Positions 11,007 through 21,504 of a stretch of DNA of 64,000 nt are shown here, piece after piece. A program made the position numbers and the translations under genes. The DNA is taken from assembly GCF_036898095.1 (NCBI RefSeq), contig NC_090745.1, forward strand, positions 81,804,241 to 81,868,240. Direction: 5' to 3'. The DNA comes from Palaemon carinicauda (lineage: Eukaryota; Arthropoda; Malacostraca; Decapoda; Palaemonidae). Numbering within the stretch: position 1 is the stretch's first letter; the number at the start of each line of letters is the position of its first letter. The notes beneath the pieces were generated by a model. The model was not told where the DNA came from. It saw only the letters and a list, made by a program, of their open reading frames with translations, and did not search any database.

Positions 11007-11155
11007 AAAAGGGGATATGCTGCTCAGGCTGCAGCACAGCAATCCACCTTTGCTTTGCCTACTCACGAACCTCAAGTTACGACCCTACCGAATGGAGCAG
11101 TGGTAGCATCTCTCGAGACCAATGCGCCTGTATCCCACCTTGCTGTTCTTTTCAA
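11007..11155 (+). CDS. UQCRC2: UQCRC2 exon (first visible): mature N terminus of cytochrome b-c1 subunit 2
   Basis: The exon reads KRGYAAQAAAQQSTF, then EPQVTTLPNGAVVASLETN and APVSHLAVLF. The LPNG-VVASLE-APVS pattern is the start of the first M16-type beta/alpha domain of core protein 2 of respiratory complex III, in the mitochondrial inner membrane facing the matrix. The acceptor is ATTTCAG at 11000-11006 in phase 0. The donor GTTAGT begins at 11156 and leaves two bases of a Lys codon, completed by the next exon. The Arg/Ala/Gln start looks like the end of a presequence or the mature N terminus. The initiator Met and targeting peptide must lie in an upstream exon that was not recognised, probably left of the window. 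Codons show no damage. Confidence 0.92.
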
Positions 11156-11364
11156 GTTAGTGTAGTTAAGTTTAGTAAGAAAGAATTGTGGTAAATCATC
11201 ATTTTTTCTGATATGAGTACAAACCCTTGTTCTTTACACAGGAGATACTGTAAATAACAGTGCAAGCTGGAACACGGCTATAAAAACTTTTAATGAAGGG
11301 AAGTGGTTGTTACCAGTGTGTGGTAAGGTAGCATCGGCCCTCACTCACCACATTATTATTATTA
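11156..11364 (+). other. UQCRC2 intron, 5' part
   Basis: Single-copy-looking AT-rich intron directly after the donor site. Nothing else is seen in it. Confidence 0.5.
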
Positions 11365-11942
11365 CAGGTTGACCATCACTAATCCGGAAATATCAGTTTA
11401 ACCGGCATTATTTTTGCTACTGGCCGCTTGGTTGGTGGTACAGTACTGTTTCTCAATTATTTTCGCTACTGGCCGGTTGGTGGCGCTGTTTCCAAAATAA
11501 ACAAATATGACACGCACCCTCATTTCAGCAGGCAAACAGTTTTTAGTTTATCGTTGAAAACAGTCTAGCTGCACATTACACAAGCAGAAACGTACCGTAC
11601 ATTTGCGCACATAAGACAAACCTTCAGATAGGACGAGGTCGAAAATTAAGTCAAATTTGAATGAATTACAAAACCATCAGTGCATAGGCTAGCTTTTGTT
11701 GTATACTCTAAAATCTGAAATGAATGAAATAAAAACAATTTTATATCATGCTTTTGCTAAACACGCAACATAAAACCCCAACCAAAGCTTTTTTTTAAGT
11801 TTCATCACCGATCATGAACAAACGAAAGCATCTGTGCATAAGTTAGCTTTTGCAGCAACAGATATCTTACCAGTACAGTATTGGTTATGTAATTTTATCT
11901 TCTATTAATATCGAAAGATTTAACGGTGAATTGGAAACACGC

Positions 11943-11946
<4 letters not shown>

Positions 11947-12007
<61 letters not shown>

Positions 12008-12018
12008 TAGCCGTTGTA

Positions 12019-12113
<95 letters not shown>

Positions 12114-12248
12114 TAGCCGTTGTAATCGAATGCCGTGTTTTTGTTTTTGTACCACCAGAAGCGAGGAATTGATCGCCACAACTAACAATAGTCATGTCAA
12201 TTTCATTCTTAAACTCAGGTTGCCATATGTGAACTAATATTTTATTTT

Positions 12249-12336
<88 letters not shown>
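11947..12336. repeat. (GA)n tracts, three blocks
   Basis: Nearly pure GA lies at 11947-12002, 12022-12109 and 12253-12336. The first two are each followed by the same AATATTAGCCGTTGTAATCG block, so the tract was duplicated with its flank. Open frames of alternating Arg-Glu or Ser-Leu here are artefacts. Confidence 0.95.
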
Positions 12337-12340
<4 letters not shown>

Positions 12341-12803
12341 ACATGTACTTAACATAAAATACAATTAGTTATAACAAATAGGAACTTATCTAATATTAAC
12401 GGTATAGATGGTTTGAAAAAGTTAAGAAATGGTATAAACAATACTTTGTTACTCTATTAGTATGTGCATGTTACTGAGAGCAGTAGCTAGACATCAGCTG
12501 ATCTGATCACAGCCAAAAGTAAAAAAAAAAAAGTCGGAAATACTCGATTTTTAAAAGACACCCAAAATTTAAAAACAAAAATACATGTTTTCTTAAGTGC
12601 AATTAACCTTTTAAAGAGTGGCAATTTTCTAGAATAAAATGTTTCCTAAAAAATGGTGGTTTGCTGACGAAATCGGATGCCGTATGTTAAGCTACGATTG
12701 AAATTGATGTATACAGTACATGGTATAATTTTTTCGTTTCGTATTTAAATTGACAATTTTTAAGAAAACTGATTTTGGTTTCTTCATGTATATGTAAGAA
12801 CTG

Positions 12804-12809
<6 letters not shown>

Positions 12810-12888
<79 letters not shown>

Positions 12889-13033
12889 CGAGCGCTGTTG
12901 TAATCGAATGCCGTGTTTTTGTTTTATGTACTACCAGATGCGAGGAATTGATCGCCACAACTAACAATAGTCATATCAATTTCATTCTTAAACTCAGGTT
13001 GCCATCCGGAACTAAGATTTTGTTTTTTTGCAA

Positions 13034-13076
<43 letters not shown>

Positions 13077-13093
13077 TTATTCTGGCATCAAAT

Positions 13094-13148
<55 letters not shown>
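12810..13148. repeat. (GA)n and (TC)n tracts
   Basis: GA at 12810-12893 and 13035-13076 is followed after 20 bases by TC at 13097-13148. The last two are opposed and could fold into a hairpin of about 40 bp. Confidence 0.92.
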
Positions 13149-13150
<2 letters not shown>

Positions 13151-13768
13151 AGAGATAGAGGTTTTTATAATTATACCGTGCACTATACAAAACAAATCCT
13201 TGTAAAGCAAATGTATTCTGTTTAAAGTATGACAAAATATTGCTGACTCGTTACCGAAGTTTAGGCTATTCACTGCCGATAAACGAACCCAGCCTACGTA
13301 TGAAAACCTTGATCACCCAAATGGAAAAATAAAGATATTATATATACTGTACTAAAAAAAAAATAAAGCTTTAATATACCATCATTAACACTACCATTAA
13401 ATTATCGAAAGGTTAGAGAAAGATTGCCGAGAACATAACCACAATTCTGTATACATTTTGTCAGCTGGACTCGCATAGTTAAAGTTGATTTCATTGTTGA
13501 TGTGGAATTTCATCCTTAAATGGGCTATTTATTATGAAATTATGTTAATAAGGTGTAAGGTAAATATCATTTTGTAACATACATTATCCAGCACTATATT
13601 TAGGGCTAACAATATGCTCAAAAAGACAATAGATTAGATACATTTTGTAGTGCTTTACTTGCAGACTTTGAACACCTTAGCAGATACAGTACAGAAAATT
13701 TATTTTAGAAAAATTAGCAACCGCATAAATGGGGAATCGCATAATTCGGGACTTTACTGTAATATATA

Positions 13769-14159
13769 TTTGTTCCGACACAAATACTCACCGAGAACTA
13801 CTTTTCTGTGGAGTCACTTGGTGACCTCTCAATCTCGACCAAGGTTTTCCCGCCGTTACCCCCCTAACCCGCTCTATATAGGTTTTACCCCCGCCGCCAG
13901 AGGATGCGCCCTGAGGGCAGGATTAGGGCAGGTCACTGCCTCTCTGGGTCAGCATCGCCATTAAGTTCTTGGTCGTGAGATGTGAAACACTCTCTCGCTC
14001 TCTCGATCCTTTGGCGCGTTTGTGATTCCACGTGTTTCCAGTGTGGGGACTTGTGTTTTTCTTGCGTAGTGCGTTATTCGCAAGTGTTTCAGTGCGTTCC
14101 CCCTGCGTATATCCCAGTGTGCTTATAACTCGCTAGTGTTGGCCCTTCGTGTGCGAACG
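13769..14159 (+). other. DIRS-C 5' terminus and leader
   Basis: The first 45 bases are the inverted terminal repeat. Bases 13787-13967 are those copied in inverse orientation at the 3' end. The sequence TATATAGG at about 13876 is a TATA-like candidate for the element promoter, but this is only a guess. The gag start ATG lies at 14160 in good context (G at +4). Confidence 0.6.
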
Positions 14160-16625
14160 ATGGAGCATGTGCGTCGTTGCCCTGGTCCTAGAGCCGGAAA
14201 GTCGTGTGGGGCTTTCCTCTCTAAGCCAGAAGTGGACCCTCATTCCCTTTGTTCCACGTGCAGGGGAAAAGTTTGCTCCACCGCGGACACGTGTCCGGAG
14301 TGCGTAAGCTGGGACGATATACAGTGGGTACGGTACAGTACCAAAAAGAAGTCGTCGTCTAAGCGTTCCCCCAGAAAAGTGAGTGGCGTTTCTTCTTTAC
14401 CGTCGGTCAGTGATCGGTCCGACGAAGCCTCGGCTTCTCCGTCTCCTTCGCAGAGGATAGGGCAGCAAGCCCCCAGTGTTGTGATTAGCCATAGCGTTCT
14501 TCCCGGTGAACCCAGTGTGAGGGAAGAACCAAGGGCAGGCCCCTCTAGAGATAACGGAGGGTCCGGTAGTGCTTCGGGTGAATCAGGCCACGTGGCAGGG
14601 GACCACGCGTCCTCAGAAGACCCCGTATGGGGCAGTGTCGTTATTTCAGAGTCCCCACCGCCCTCGTGGGCCGGTGCGTCGGGCTCTCCCCCACCAGAGG
14701 ACAGCCACGCTAGAGTTCGCCGCCCGAGTAGCGATGCTTTCGGGTGGAAGCTGCCGAAAACACCGGGGAGGTCACCGCTAAGAATGGACGTGACCCTGGA
14801 CCCCTGGCCCCCTGGCATGGATAGAGTAGACTCAGTGCCGACGATCTCCACAGCGGTCCCCGAAGACTTCCTCCAACATCCAGTCTCGGACGTCCGACGG
14901 CGAAGAGCTTCCCCCACGCATCACGCGGGCAGCCATTACGCGAGGAACGTGGCGTCCTCAGACTCGTCAGAGGTGGATTCATCCTCCGGGGGAAAAGTCA
15001 GGGAGAAACGGCACCGGAAGAGAGAGCGGTCCGAAAGCGATCGTTCCCGCTCCAGGTCAAGGTCGCGATACAGCAGGAAGCGCCCCCGCTCTCACTCCCG
15101 TAAGTATAGGAGAGATGCCTCTCCCGGCGGAGAATGGGTCTACGTCCCTTCAGGAGAGTCCAAGAGGCTCCACTCTCCAGACTCTCGGTCCAGTGAACGA
15201 GCCTCTAGGCTGCCGCTCCCTACGCACAGCCTAGAACCGCTCGACCTGCCACGCAGGAAGGACCTCGCCCATAAGCATAAGTCCTCGAGGCCTCCGGTTC
15301 ACCCCGCCCAGCGGGGGGAAACGCGCTTCCTTGAAGGCAGCCTGACCGAACCAGCCCAGCTGGTGCTGTCATCGAGCAAGAAGGACCGGTTCCCGTTGTC
15401 GGGTCAGCCCACCGGGACCGTGTCCTCGGCTTCCAGAGCCTTGGGGCAGCCGAGGGCCCTCCCTGAGCCGGTGGCACCCGCCTTACGGCGAGATCCACCC
15501 TCTTACGGAGCGCCCTACGGTTACGGGTCGACCTCCCTGGACCCAAGAGGAGGACGCCCGGTCTACCGTCCAAGCAACCCTGCACCCCCACGCCAGGCCG
15601 AGGCCTCGGCCGACGGAGGCGAGGCTCCCCCGTCGGAGGACTCCGCGTACAGAAGGGTGGTAGGTCTCATCAGGAGGCTCCATGGGATCGCAGAACCCTC
15701 GACTCCTAAGGTGAATTCCTGGAGGTCAAGCCTCCTGAGATTCACTCACCACGACGCCCTTCCGAAGTCCTCCCTGGCCCTTCCTCTTGCCCCAGACCTA
15801 GTACTGGGACAAGAGTACATAGATAACTTGGTGGCCAGCAATGCGGAGGCCCCCAAGTCCCAGAGTGCCTCCAAACTACTCCAGGGTCTCAAGACGCAAG
15901 GGAAGGTGTATATTCCTGAAGGGCGGCGCCCAGGCCCCTGTAAAGTGGACCCGGCCTTAGACATCCTGGGACAAGGCGGCTCGGACGAAAGGGCCTCTTC
16001 AGCCCCTGTTTCCTTCTCGCCCACGGAAGCCGCCATGATGGAGGAGATGTCAAGGGACCTGGTGAACGTCTCCTCATGGCTGGACTGGTGGGCCTCCACG
16101 TTGGTGAACGTGCAAGCCTCCATAGACCCCGAAGATCCAGAGCAACAGAGTCTCCTGACGGACCTTCTCACCTCCGGGGGGAAAACCCTCAAGTTTCTGG
16201 CTTACCAAGCACTCGCCTTGACGGCCAACTGGGTGCTTAGGAAACGTGACACAGTGCTCTCTAAGTTGTCAAGGAGGATCCCGGACAGGGAAGCCCGAGT
16301 TGTGCGTAGCCTACCCTTAGGGGGTGAGTCTCTGTTCCCTTTGAAGGAACTGGAAGTTCTAATGGAGAAGGTGTCCAAGAGGAGAGAGACCAACGTCCCC
16401 AGACAAGCATCTTCCAGAAGGCCGCCATACAGGAGATCAGTCTCGGATAGCGCCGTGACTCCTCAGGCCGCCCCCAGCTCTTCGAGGAGGGACGCCCCTT
16501 CCTCCTCCTGGACAACAACTCCGCAGCCCTCCCGCAGGGGAGCACCAGCTTCTGCCAGCTCCTTCAGGTCGGGTTACTCCGCCTCGAAGAGAGGCAGATC
16601 AGGCCGCCCCTCTAGGAGAAGGTAG
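14160..16625 (+). CDS. DIRS-C gag protein (intact, 821 aa)
   Basis: This is the longest intact frame in the window. The start is taken as ATG 14160 (MEHVRRCPGPRAGK); in-frame sequence 5' of it has only a GTG. The N terminus is Cys-rich (CSTCRGKVCSTADTCPEC, about residues 30-50), a likely zinc-binding knuckle. Then follow Ser/Pro-rich sequence, an RS-repeat block (RSRSRSRYSRKRPRSHSRKY, about residues 300-320), and the conserved helical domain with VSSWLDWWASTLVNVQ near residue 640 and LTSGGKTLKFLAYQALAL near 680. The tail is basic (SKRGRSGRPSRRR) and may bind RNA. The central domain belongs to the DIRS gag family related to the LAP2-alpha C-terminal domain. The RT frame overlaps its last 167 bases in the +1 frame. 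Confidence 0.88.
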   Translation: MEHVRRCPGPRAGKSCGAFLSKPEVDPHSLCSTCRGKVCSTADTCPECVSWDDIQWVRYSTKKKSSSKRSPRKVSGVSSLPSVSDRSDEASASPSPSQRIGQQAPSVVISHSVLPGEPSVREEPRAGPSRDNGGSGSASGESGHVAGDHASSEDPVWGSVVISESPPPSWAGASGSPPPEDSHARVRRPSSDAFGWKLPKTPGRSPLRMDVTLDPWPPGMDRVDSVPTISTAVPEDFLQHPVSDVRRRRASPTHHAGSHYARNVASSDSSEVDSSSGGKVREKRHRKRERSESDRSRSRSRSRYSRKRPRSHSRKYRRDASPGGEWVYVPSGESKRLHSPDSRSSERASRLPLPTHSLEPLDLPRRKDLAHKHKSSRPPVHPAQRGETRFLEGSLTEPAQLVLSSSKKDRFPLSGQPTGTVSSASRALGQPRALPEPVAPALRRDPPSYGAPYGYGSTSLDPRGGRPVYRPSNPAPPRQAEASADGGEAPPSEDSAYRRVVGLIRRLHGIAEPSTPKVNSWRSSLLRFTHHDALPKSSLALPLAPDLVLGQEYIDNLVASNAEAPKSQSASKLLQGLKTQGKVYIPEGRRPGPCKVDPALDILGQGGSDERASSAPVSFSPTEAAMMEEMSRDLVNVSSWLDWWASTLVNVQASIDPEDPEQQSLLTDLLTSGGKTLKFLAYQALALTANWVLRKRDTVLSKLSRRIPDREARVVRSLPLGGESLFPLKELEVLMEKVSKRRETNVPRQASSRRPPYRRSVSDSAVTPQAAPSSSRRDAPSSSWTTTPQPSRRGAPASASSFRSGYSASKRGRSGRPSRRR

Positions 16626-18575
16626 AGGGAGAGGCCCCCTACTCCCGCCCAAGCCTCGGGTTGGGGGATGCCTCGGACCTCATTGGCAAGCATGGAAAAC
16701 ACAAGGGGCGGATACTTGGACGGTGTCCGTCCTGAAAGAAGGCTACAGGCTCCCCTTCATAGCGGACCCACCCCCTCTTATTCCAGCCACCCAGACAGAA
16801 TGGTTGGCTCCCAGGGACCCGTTGAAAAGGGCCACCCTTCAAGGAGAGGTTTCCTCCATGTTAGAGAAGGCCTCCATGTTAGAGAAGGGAGCCATGGAAG
16901 AAGTCCTTCTCCCAGGCCCAGGCTTCTACAGCCGCCTGTTCCTGGTAGAGAAAGCAACGGGGGGGGGGGGGGGTGGAGACCGGTGATAGACCTGTCGGCC
17001 CTCAACAAGTTCGTCAAGAAGACGGACTTCAAGATGAACACCCCGAAATCCGTCCTGATGTCCTTGAGGGAGAAAGATTACATGATGACGGTCGACCTCA
17101 AGGACGCATATTTCCTGATCCCTGTCCACCCGTCGAGTCGGAAGTTCCTCCGGGTAAAATGGGGCTCCCAGATCCTGCAGTTCAAGACCCTTTGCTTCGG
17201 CCTGTCGACGGCCCCTCAAGTGTTCACGAGGGTCTTCGCGACGGTCTCAGTGTGGGCTCACGAACGAGGTATCCGTCTCATCAGATACCTAGACGACTGG
17301 TTGCTCCTTTCCAACTCAAAGGCCCTCTTGGAAGAGCAAGGGAGGAACCTCCTCCAGTTCTGCAGGAATCTGGGAATCATTATCAATCTGGAAAAATCGA
17401 ACTTAACGCCATCCAACAGAATGGGGTACTTGGGTATGACGTTGGACACCGTGCAGGGGAAGGTCTTCCCCTCGGAAGACAGGATACGGAACCTCAATCA
17501 CATCATTCAGCCGTTCCTGTCAGAACATTCCAGGAGGGCGAAAGACTGGCAGAGACTAATAGGTCACCTGGTCTCATTAGAGAAACTGGTTCCCCAAGGG
17601 AAGATGCGGCTCAGACCTGTGCAATGGAACCTCAAGGGCCTCTGGTCCCAGACAGGCGCTCAGAAGGCGTTGATTCCTGTCCTTCCAGACACGAGAACAG
17701 CCCTAGAATGGTGGCACTGCCAGTCGAACTCCCTCAAGGGGATGCCCCTCAGGTCCTGTCCCCCCGAGTACCTCCTGTTCACAGACGCCTCCAGCCTAGG
17801 GTGGGGAGCCCACCTTCGGGAGGAGACAGCAAGCGGTACCTGGTCGGAGACCGAAAGACATCTCCACATCAACGTCCTAGAGCTAAAAGCAGTCCAGAAG
17901 GCATGTCTGCACTTTGCGAGTCGGTTGAGGGGAAACACCGTGGCCTTAATGTGCGACAACGCCACGGTGGTAGCCTACATAAAGAAGCAAGGGGGCATGA
18001 GATCGAAGGAACTGTGCGACCTCACCATAAACATCCTGCATTGGGCGGACGAGCAACAGGTGGTACTGCTAGCAAGGTTCATCCCCGGGAAGAGAAACGT
18101 GCTAGCCGACGGCCTCAGCAGAATGGGTCAGATAGTGGGGACAGAGTGGTCCCTACACCCGGAAGTAGCCAGACTCATCATTCAACGCTGGGGCTCCCCT
18201 GTGATGGATCTCTTTGCAACTAAGCTCAACGCCAAGCTACCGGTCTATTGCTCCCCGGTACCAGACCAAAGAGCAGCCCTAGAAGACACCTTCCAGCACA
18301 AGTGGGACAACTTGGACGTATACGCTTTTCCCCCCTTCACGCTGTTAAGGCAGGTACTCAACAGAGTAAGAGCCTCCCAAAACCTAAGGATGACTTTGGT
18401 AGCGCCCTGGTGGCCGGAGAGGGAGTGGTTCGCGGATCTAAAAGACCTGGCAAGCCAACCGCCTTGGCCTCTGCCCCCCAGGTCAGATCTGCTGCGTCAA
18501 CCTCACTTCCTCAAGTTCCACGACAACCCTCTCTCTCTTCGCCTTCACGCCTGGAGACTATCGAGCGACTCTTGA
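16459..18575 (+). pseudogene. DIRS-C reverse transcriptase-RNase H (one G-run frameshift)
   Basis: The N-terminal part (LGPHWQAWKTQGADTWTVSV, then LKEGYRLPF) is open from 16459 in the +1 frame relative to gag. At 16959-16973 a run of 15 G shifts the frame, and the body continues in the gag phase to 18575. RT motifs are complete: WRPVIDLSALNKFV, DLKDAYFLIPVHPSSRKFL, FGLSTAPQVFTRVF and YLDDW (17286-17300). RNase H shows LLFTDASSLGWGAHL, HINVLELKAV, MCDNATVVAYI and FIPGKRNVLADGLSR. After it comes the DIRS-specific region MDLFATKLNAKLPVYCS to YAFPPF and APWWPEREW, which resembles the methyltransferase-like domain of DIRS1. A small in-frame duplication (SMLEKA SMLEKG) sits at about 16852-16890. 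If the G-run is a sequencing error, the protein would be intact. Confidence 0.9.
16959..16973. repeat. Poly-G run breaking the DIRS-C RT frame
   Basis: There are fifteen G between codons for KAT and WRPVI. The conserved TGGWRP motif of the other copies needs about seven, so eight extra bases shift the frame by two. A homopolymer expansion or a base-calling error would both explain it. Confidence 0.9.
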
Positions 18576-19030
18576 AGAAGGAGGGGTACTCCTCCTCCAC
18601 AGCTAAGAGGATGTCCCTATACCTAAGAAAATCCTCTACCGTGGTATACCAGGCGAAGTGGGCCGCCTTTACGAAGTGGTGCTCGGAGAAACACATAAGA
18701 CCTCTTAAAGCTTCAGTCCCAGACATAGCTGAGTTTCTCGTGTACCTTAGGGATGAAATAGGGATGTCAATCCCAGCCATTAAAGGAGTACGGGCAGCCT
18801 TAGGCCAAGTCTTCCTCCTAAAAGGCATCGACCTGGGGACCTCGAGACACATAGCGATGCTGATTAGGAGTTTCGAGCAGTCCTGCCCTCCTCAAGCTAG
18901 GAGAGTGCCCAGATGGGACCTGGCCAAGGTCCTGAAAATGCTAAGTCGTCCTCCCTTTGAACCCCTCAAAGATATCGGGGACAAAGACCTCACCCTCAAG
19001 ACCGTCTTCTTGCTAGAAATAAATTACCAG

Positions 19031-19711
19031 ATGGAAACAAATGATAGACCCAAGAGACTCTACCCGGACCTACATAATTTTAGGGAAGAGCAAGAACAAG
19101 AAAAAATAGAAAAGAAGGATATAGTCTGCAATATGCTGAAAAGAGGGAATTGCAGATTTGGCGAAAGATGCTACTACAAGCATCCAAAGATATGCCATAA
19201 TTATGAAATATATGGTAAATGTGCGTATTTAGACGGATATGGAGACGAATGCAGAGATCTCCATCCAAAAATATGCAAAAACCTAAAAGAAGGAAAAGGA
19301 TGCATTTACAACAAAAAATGTCGATATATGCATCCTGCAACCATGAATGAAAGTAAGAAAACTCAGCAAACTGAAAAGAAAAATGAAAGCAAAAAAGAAA
19401 CAAAAAAAGAAACAAAAAAGCAGGCCGTGTATATACCGCGCTTTGAACCAAGAGCCCCAAGATATGAGGCCTTTCAACCCAAACCGGCACATTTAGAGCC
19501 CAACTACAAAGAATGCATCTATAATGCCAGGGGTTGGTGCAGATATGGGGACAGTTGCAGGTATACACACACAAATAAATATGAAGGCGAAAGAGCAAAT
19601 ATAATAGAAAAGTTGGATTTTTTAATGGCAGAATTCCGGGAAATGAAGAAAAGAACATCATATCAGAACAGGAAGGAAGCATGGGAGAATCCATATTATT
19701 ACCAATATTAA
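19031..19711 (+). CDS. LINE ORF1 with four CCCH-type zinc fingers
   Basis: The frame encodes 226 residues from ATG 19031, and is also in frame with the upstream recombinase half. Zinc fingers of C-x7/8-C-x5-C-x3-H type appear as CNMLKRGNCRFGERCYYKH, CKNLKEGKGCIYNKKCRYMH and CIYNARGWCRYGDSCRYTH. A fourth, CHNYEIYGKCAYLDGYGDEC then RDLH, has a longer middle loop. Between fingers three and four lies a Lys/Glu-rich stretch (KKETKKETKK), and the end is a short helix followed by NPYYYQY. CCCH fingers bind single-stranded RNA, fitting the ORF1 role of binding element RNA; most LINE ORF1 proteins carry CCHC knuckles instead. It overlaps the ORF2 start by 31 bases. It was first considered as a host zinc-finger gene; the ORF2 directly behind argues against this. 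Confidence 0.82.
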   Translation: METNDRPKRLYPDLHNFREEQEQEKIEKKDIVCNMLKRGNCRFGERCYYKHPKICHNYEIYGKCAYLDGYGDECRDLHPKICKNLKEGKGCIYNKKCRYMHPATMNESKKTQQTEKKNESKKETKKETKKQAVYIPRFEPRAPRYEAFQPKPAHLEPNYKECIYNARGWCRYGDSCRYTHTNKYEGERANIIEKLDFLMAEFREMKKRTSYQNRKEAWENPYYYQY

Positions 19712-21504
19712 ATAATGGGGATGAAACACAAACCATAATAGTAATGAATGCACAGGGTTTAGTCACGAGTAACTCTAAAAGGAAAATAGAGTTCTTAGAA
19801 GAACTAACCCAAATTGAAAAAATAGATATATTAAATATAAGTGAAACATGGTATTCCCAAGAGACTGGCAATGATGACCAGATAAAGGGTTTCCAAACTT
19901 ATAGATCAGACAGAAAAAATAGGAATCAAGGGGGGAACCGTAAGAGTGAGTTCACGCCAAGAATTGCGAATGAGAATAATGAAACAGAAATGAGAGAAGA
20001 AAATGTTGAATATCTAACGGATATAGATATTAATGAAGCAGATATTGTCACGGCTATAAACGAAATTAAAAATGGATCGGCAGCCGGACCAGATGGAGTT
20101 CCAGCGATTTTGTTAAAAAAAACTGCAAACACTATCGCGAAGCCACTTGCAATACTGCTAAGACAGAGTATAGATATGAGCGAGATATATGTTAAACATA
20201 AATTAGCTTATATAACCCCTATCTTCAAAAGTGGATCAAGACTAGAGGCAAGCAATTATAGACCTGTTAGTCTAACATCACATATTATGAAAGTGTATGA
20301 GAGGGTAATAAAAAAGAAAATAATGAACCATTTGGTCAAAAATAATTTGTTTAATATGGGTCAACACGGTTTCGTACCTGGAAAAAGTACACAGACCCAA
20401 CTGATAGCTCACTATGAAAACATATACAATAATATGATAAATGAAAAAGACACAGATGTGATCTATCTAGATTTTGCAAAAGCCTTTGACAAGGTAGACC
20501 ATAACATATTGGAGAAAAAAATGAGAAAGCATAATATTGTGGGAAAGATAGGAAAATGGGTAAAAGAATTCCTGCAAAACAGAAAACAGATAGTGGTTGC
20601 AAATGACGAGAAATCAGATGAAGCCCAGGTAATATCTGGTGTGCCCCAAGGTACGGTATTAGCTGCACTGCTATTTGTTATTATGATCTCAGACATAGAC
20701 TGTGATGTTGAAAACTCCGTAGTGAGAAGTTTCGCCGATGACACAAGAATAAGTAGAGAAATTACTTGTGATGAAGATAGGAACTCACTACAAAGAGATC
20801 TAAACAAAATATATGAATGGGCGGAGATAAATAGGATGGTATTTAACTCCGATAAATTCGAATCAATAAATTATGGAAACAGAGAAGGAATGGTGTATGC
20901 ATACAAGGGACCTAATAATGAGACAATCACAAACAAGGAAGCAATTAAAGACCTTGGTGTAATTTTAAATAGGAATATGTTATGCAACGACCAAATAGCA
21001 ACACTGTTGGCTAAATGTAAAGCAAAAATGGGAATGTTATTCAGACACTTTAAAACAAGAAAAGCTGAACACATGATTATGCTTTACAAAACTTATGTGC
21101 GTAGTACACTCGAGTACTGCAATGTGATATGGTACCCACACTACCAAAAGGATATTGCGCAAATAGAGAGTGTACAAAGGTCCTATACTGCTAGAATAGA
21201 AGAAGTTAAGGACCTTGATTACTGGGAAAGACTGCAATTTTTAAAACTATACAGTCTAGAAAGGAAAAGAGAACGCTACATGATAATACAAGCATGGAAG
21301 CAAATAGAAGGAATTGCTGAAAACATCATGGAGCTTAAAGTATCAGAAAGAGCAAGCCGAGGTAGATTAATAGTGCCAAAAAGCATTCCAGGTAAACTGA
21401 GAAAGGCGCACAGGACATTAATCCACTACGCACCAGCATCGATAATGCAGCGACTATTTAATGTGCTGCCAGCTCATCTAAGAAACATCAGGAGTAAGCA
21501 TTGA
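19681..21504 (+). pseudogene. LINE ORF2: endonuclease remnant plus reverse transcriptase
   Basis: It starts at ATG 19681 inside the ORF1 end. The first 85 residues are the beginning of an AP-type endonuclease (IVMNAQGLVTSNSKRKIEFL, DILNISETWY). At about 19935 the rest of the endonuclease is deleted in frame, and sequence jumps to the linker before RT. The RT is complete: IKNGSAAGPDGVPAILLKK, YRPVSLTSHIMKVYERVI, HGFVPGKSTQTQLI, VIYLDFAKAFDKVDH, VISGVPQGTVLAALLFV and FADDTRI (about 20730). The C terminus WYPHYQKDIAQIESVQR is of CR1/Jockey-group kind. A 1-base shift near 21490 ends the frame early; homology continues as IDAFKNQLDKYLRCIPDHP to about 21632. Without endonuclease it could not insert by itself. 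Confidence 0.88.

Larger units (their letters stand above)
11365..13761. mobile_element. Tigger/pogo-like transposon debris, composite, GA-rich
   Basis: The left end is TA then CAGGTTGACCATCACTAATC; the right end on the minus strand is CAGTAAAGTCCCGAATTATG, flanked by TA at 13760-13761. Both are of the CAG..TA kind used by pogo/Tigger elements, but they do not match each other, so at least two elements are merged. Internal blocks recur elsewhere: AGCCGTTGTAATCGAATGCC at 12008, 12894 and 50115, and the 12650-12810 block in inverse orientation at 46810-46990. No transposase frame remains. Confidence 0.55.

Noticed and set aside
11850..12237. Long Arg-Glu or Ser-Leu open frames over GA/TC tracts (also near 28900, 31760, 46300, 47200, 50000)
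   Set aside because: A dinucleotide repeat has no stops in any frame; these are not genes.
14240..16545. Minus-strand open frames of 90-225 residues opposite the DIRS-C gag
   Set aside because: They are shadows of a GC-rich coding strand and have no family features.
19031..19711. Host CCCH zinc-finger gene
   Set aside because: It overlaps the start of a LINE ORF2, lies inside a DIRS recombinase, and has no introns or promoter of its own.
18248..19711. A single functional recombinase-zinc-finger protein
   Set aside because: The join is the LINE insertion point; the recombinase catalytic half lies beyond the LINE. Kept only as a finding.
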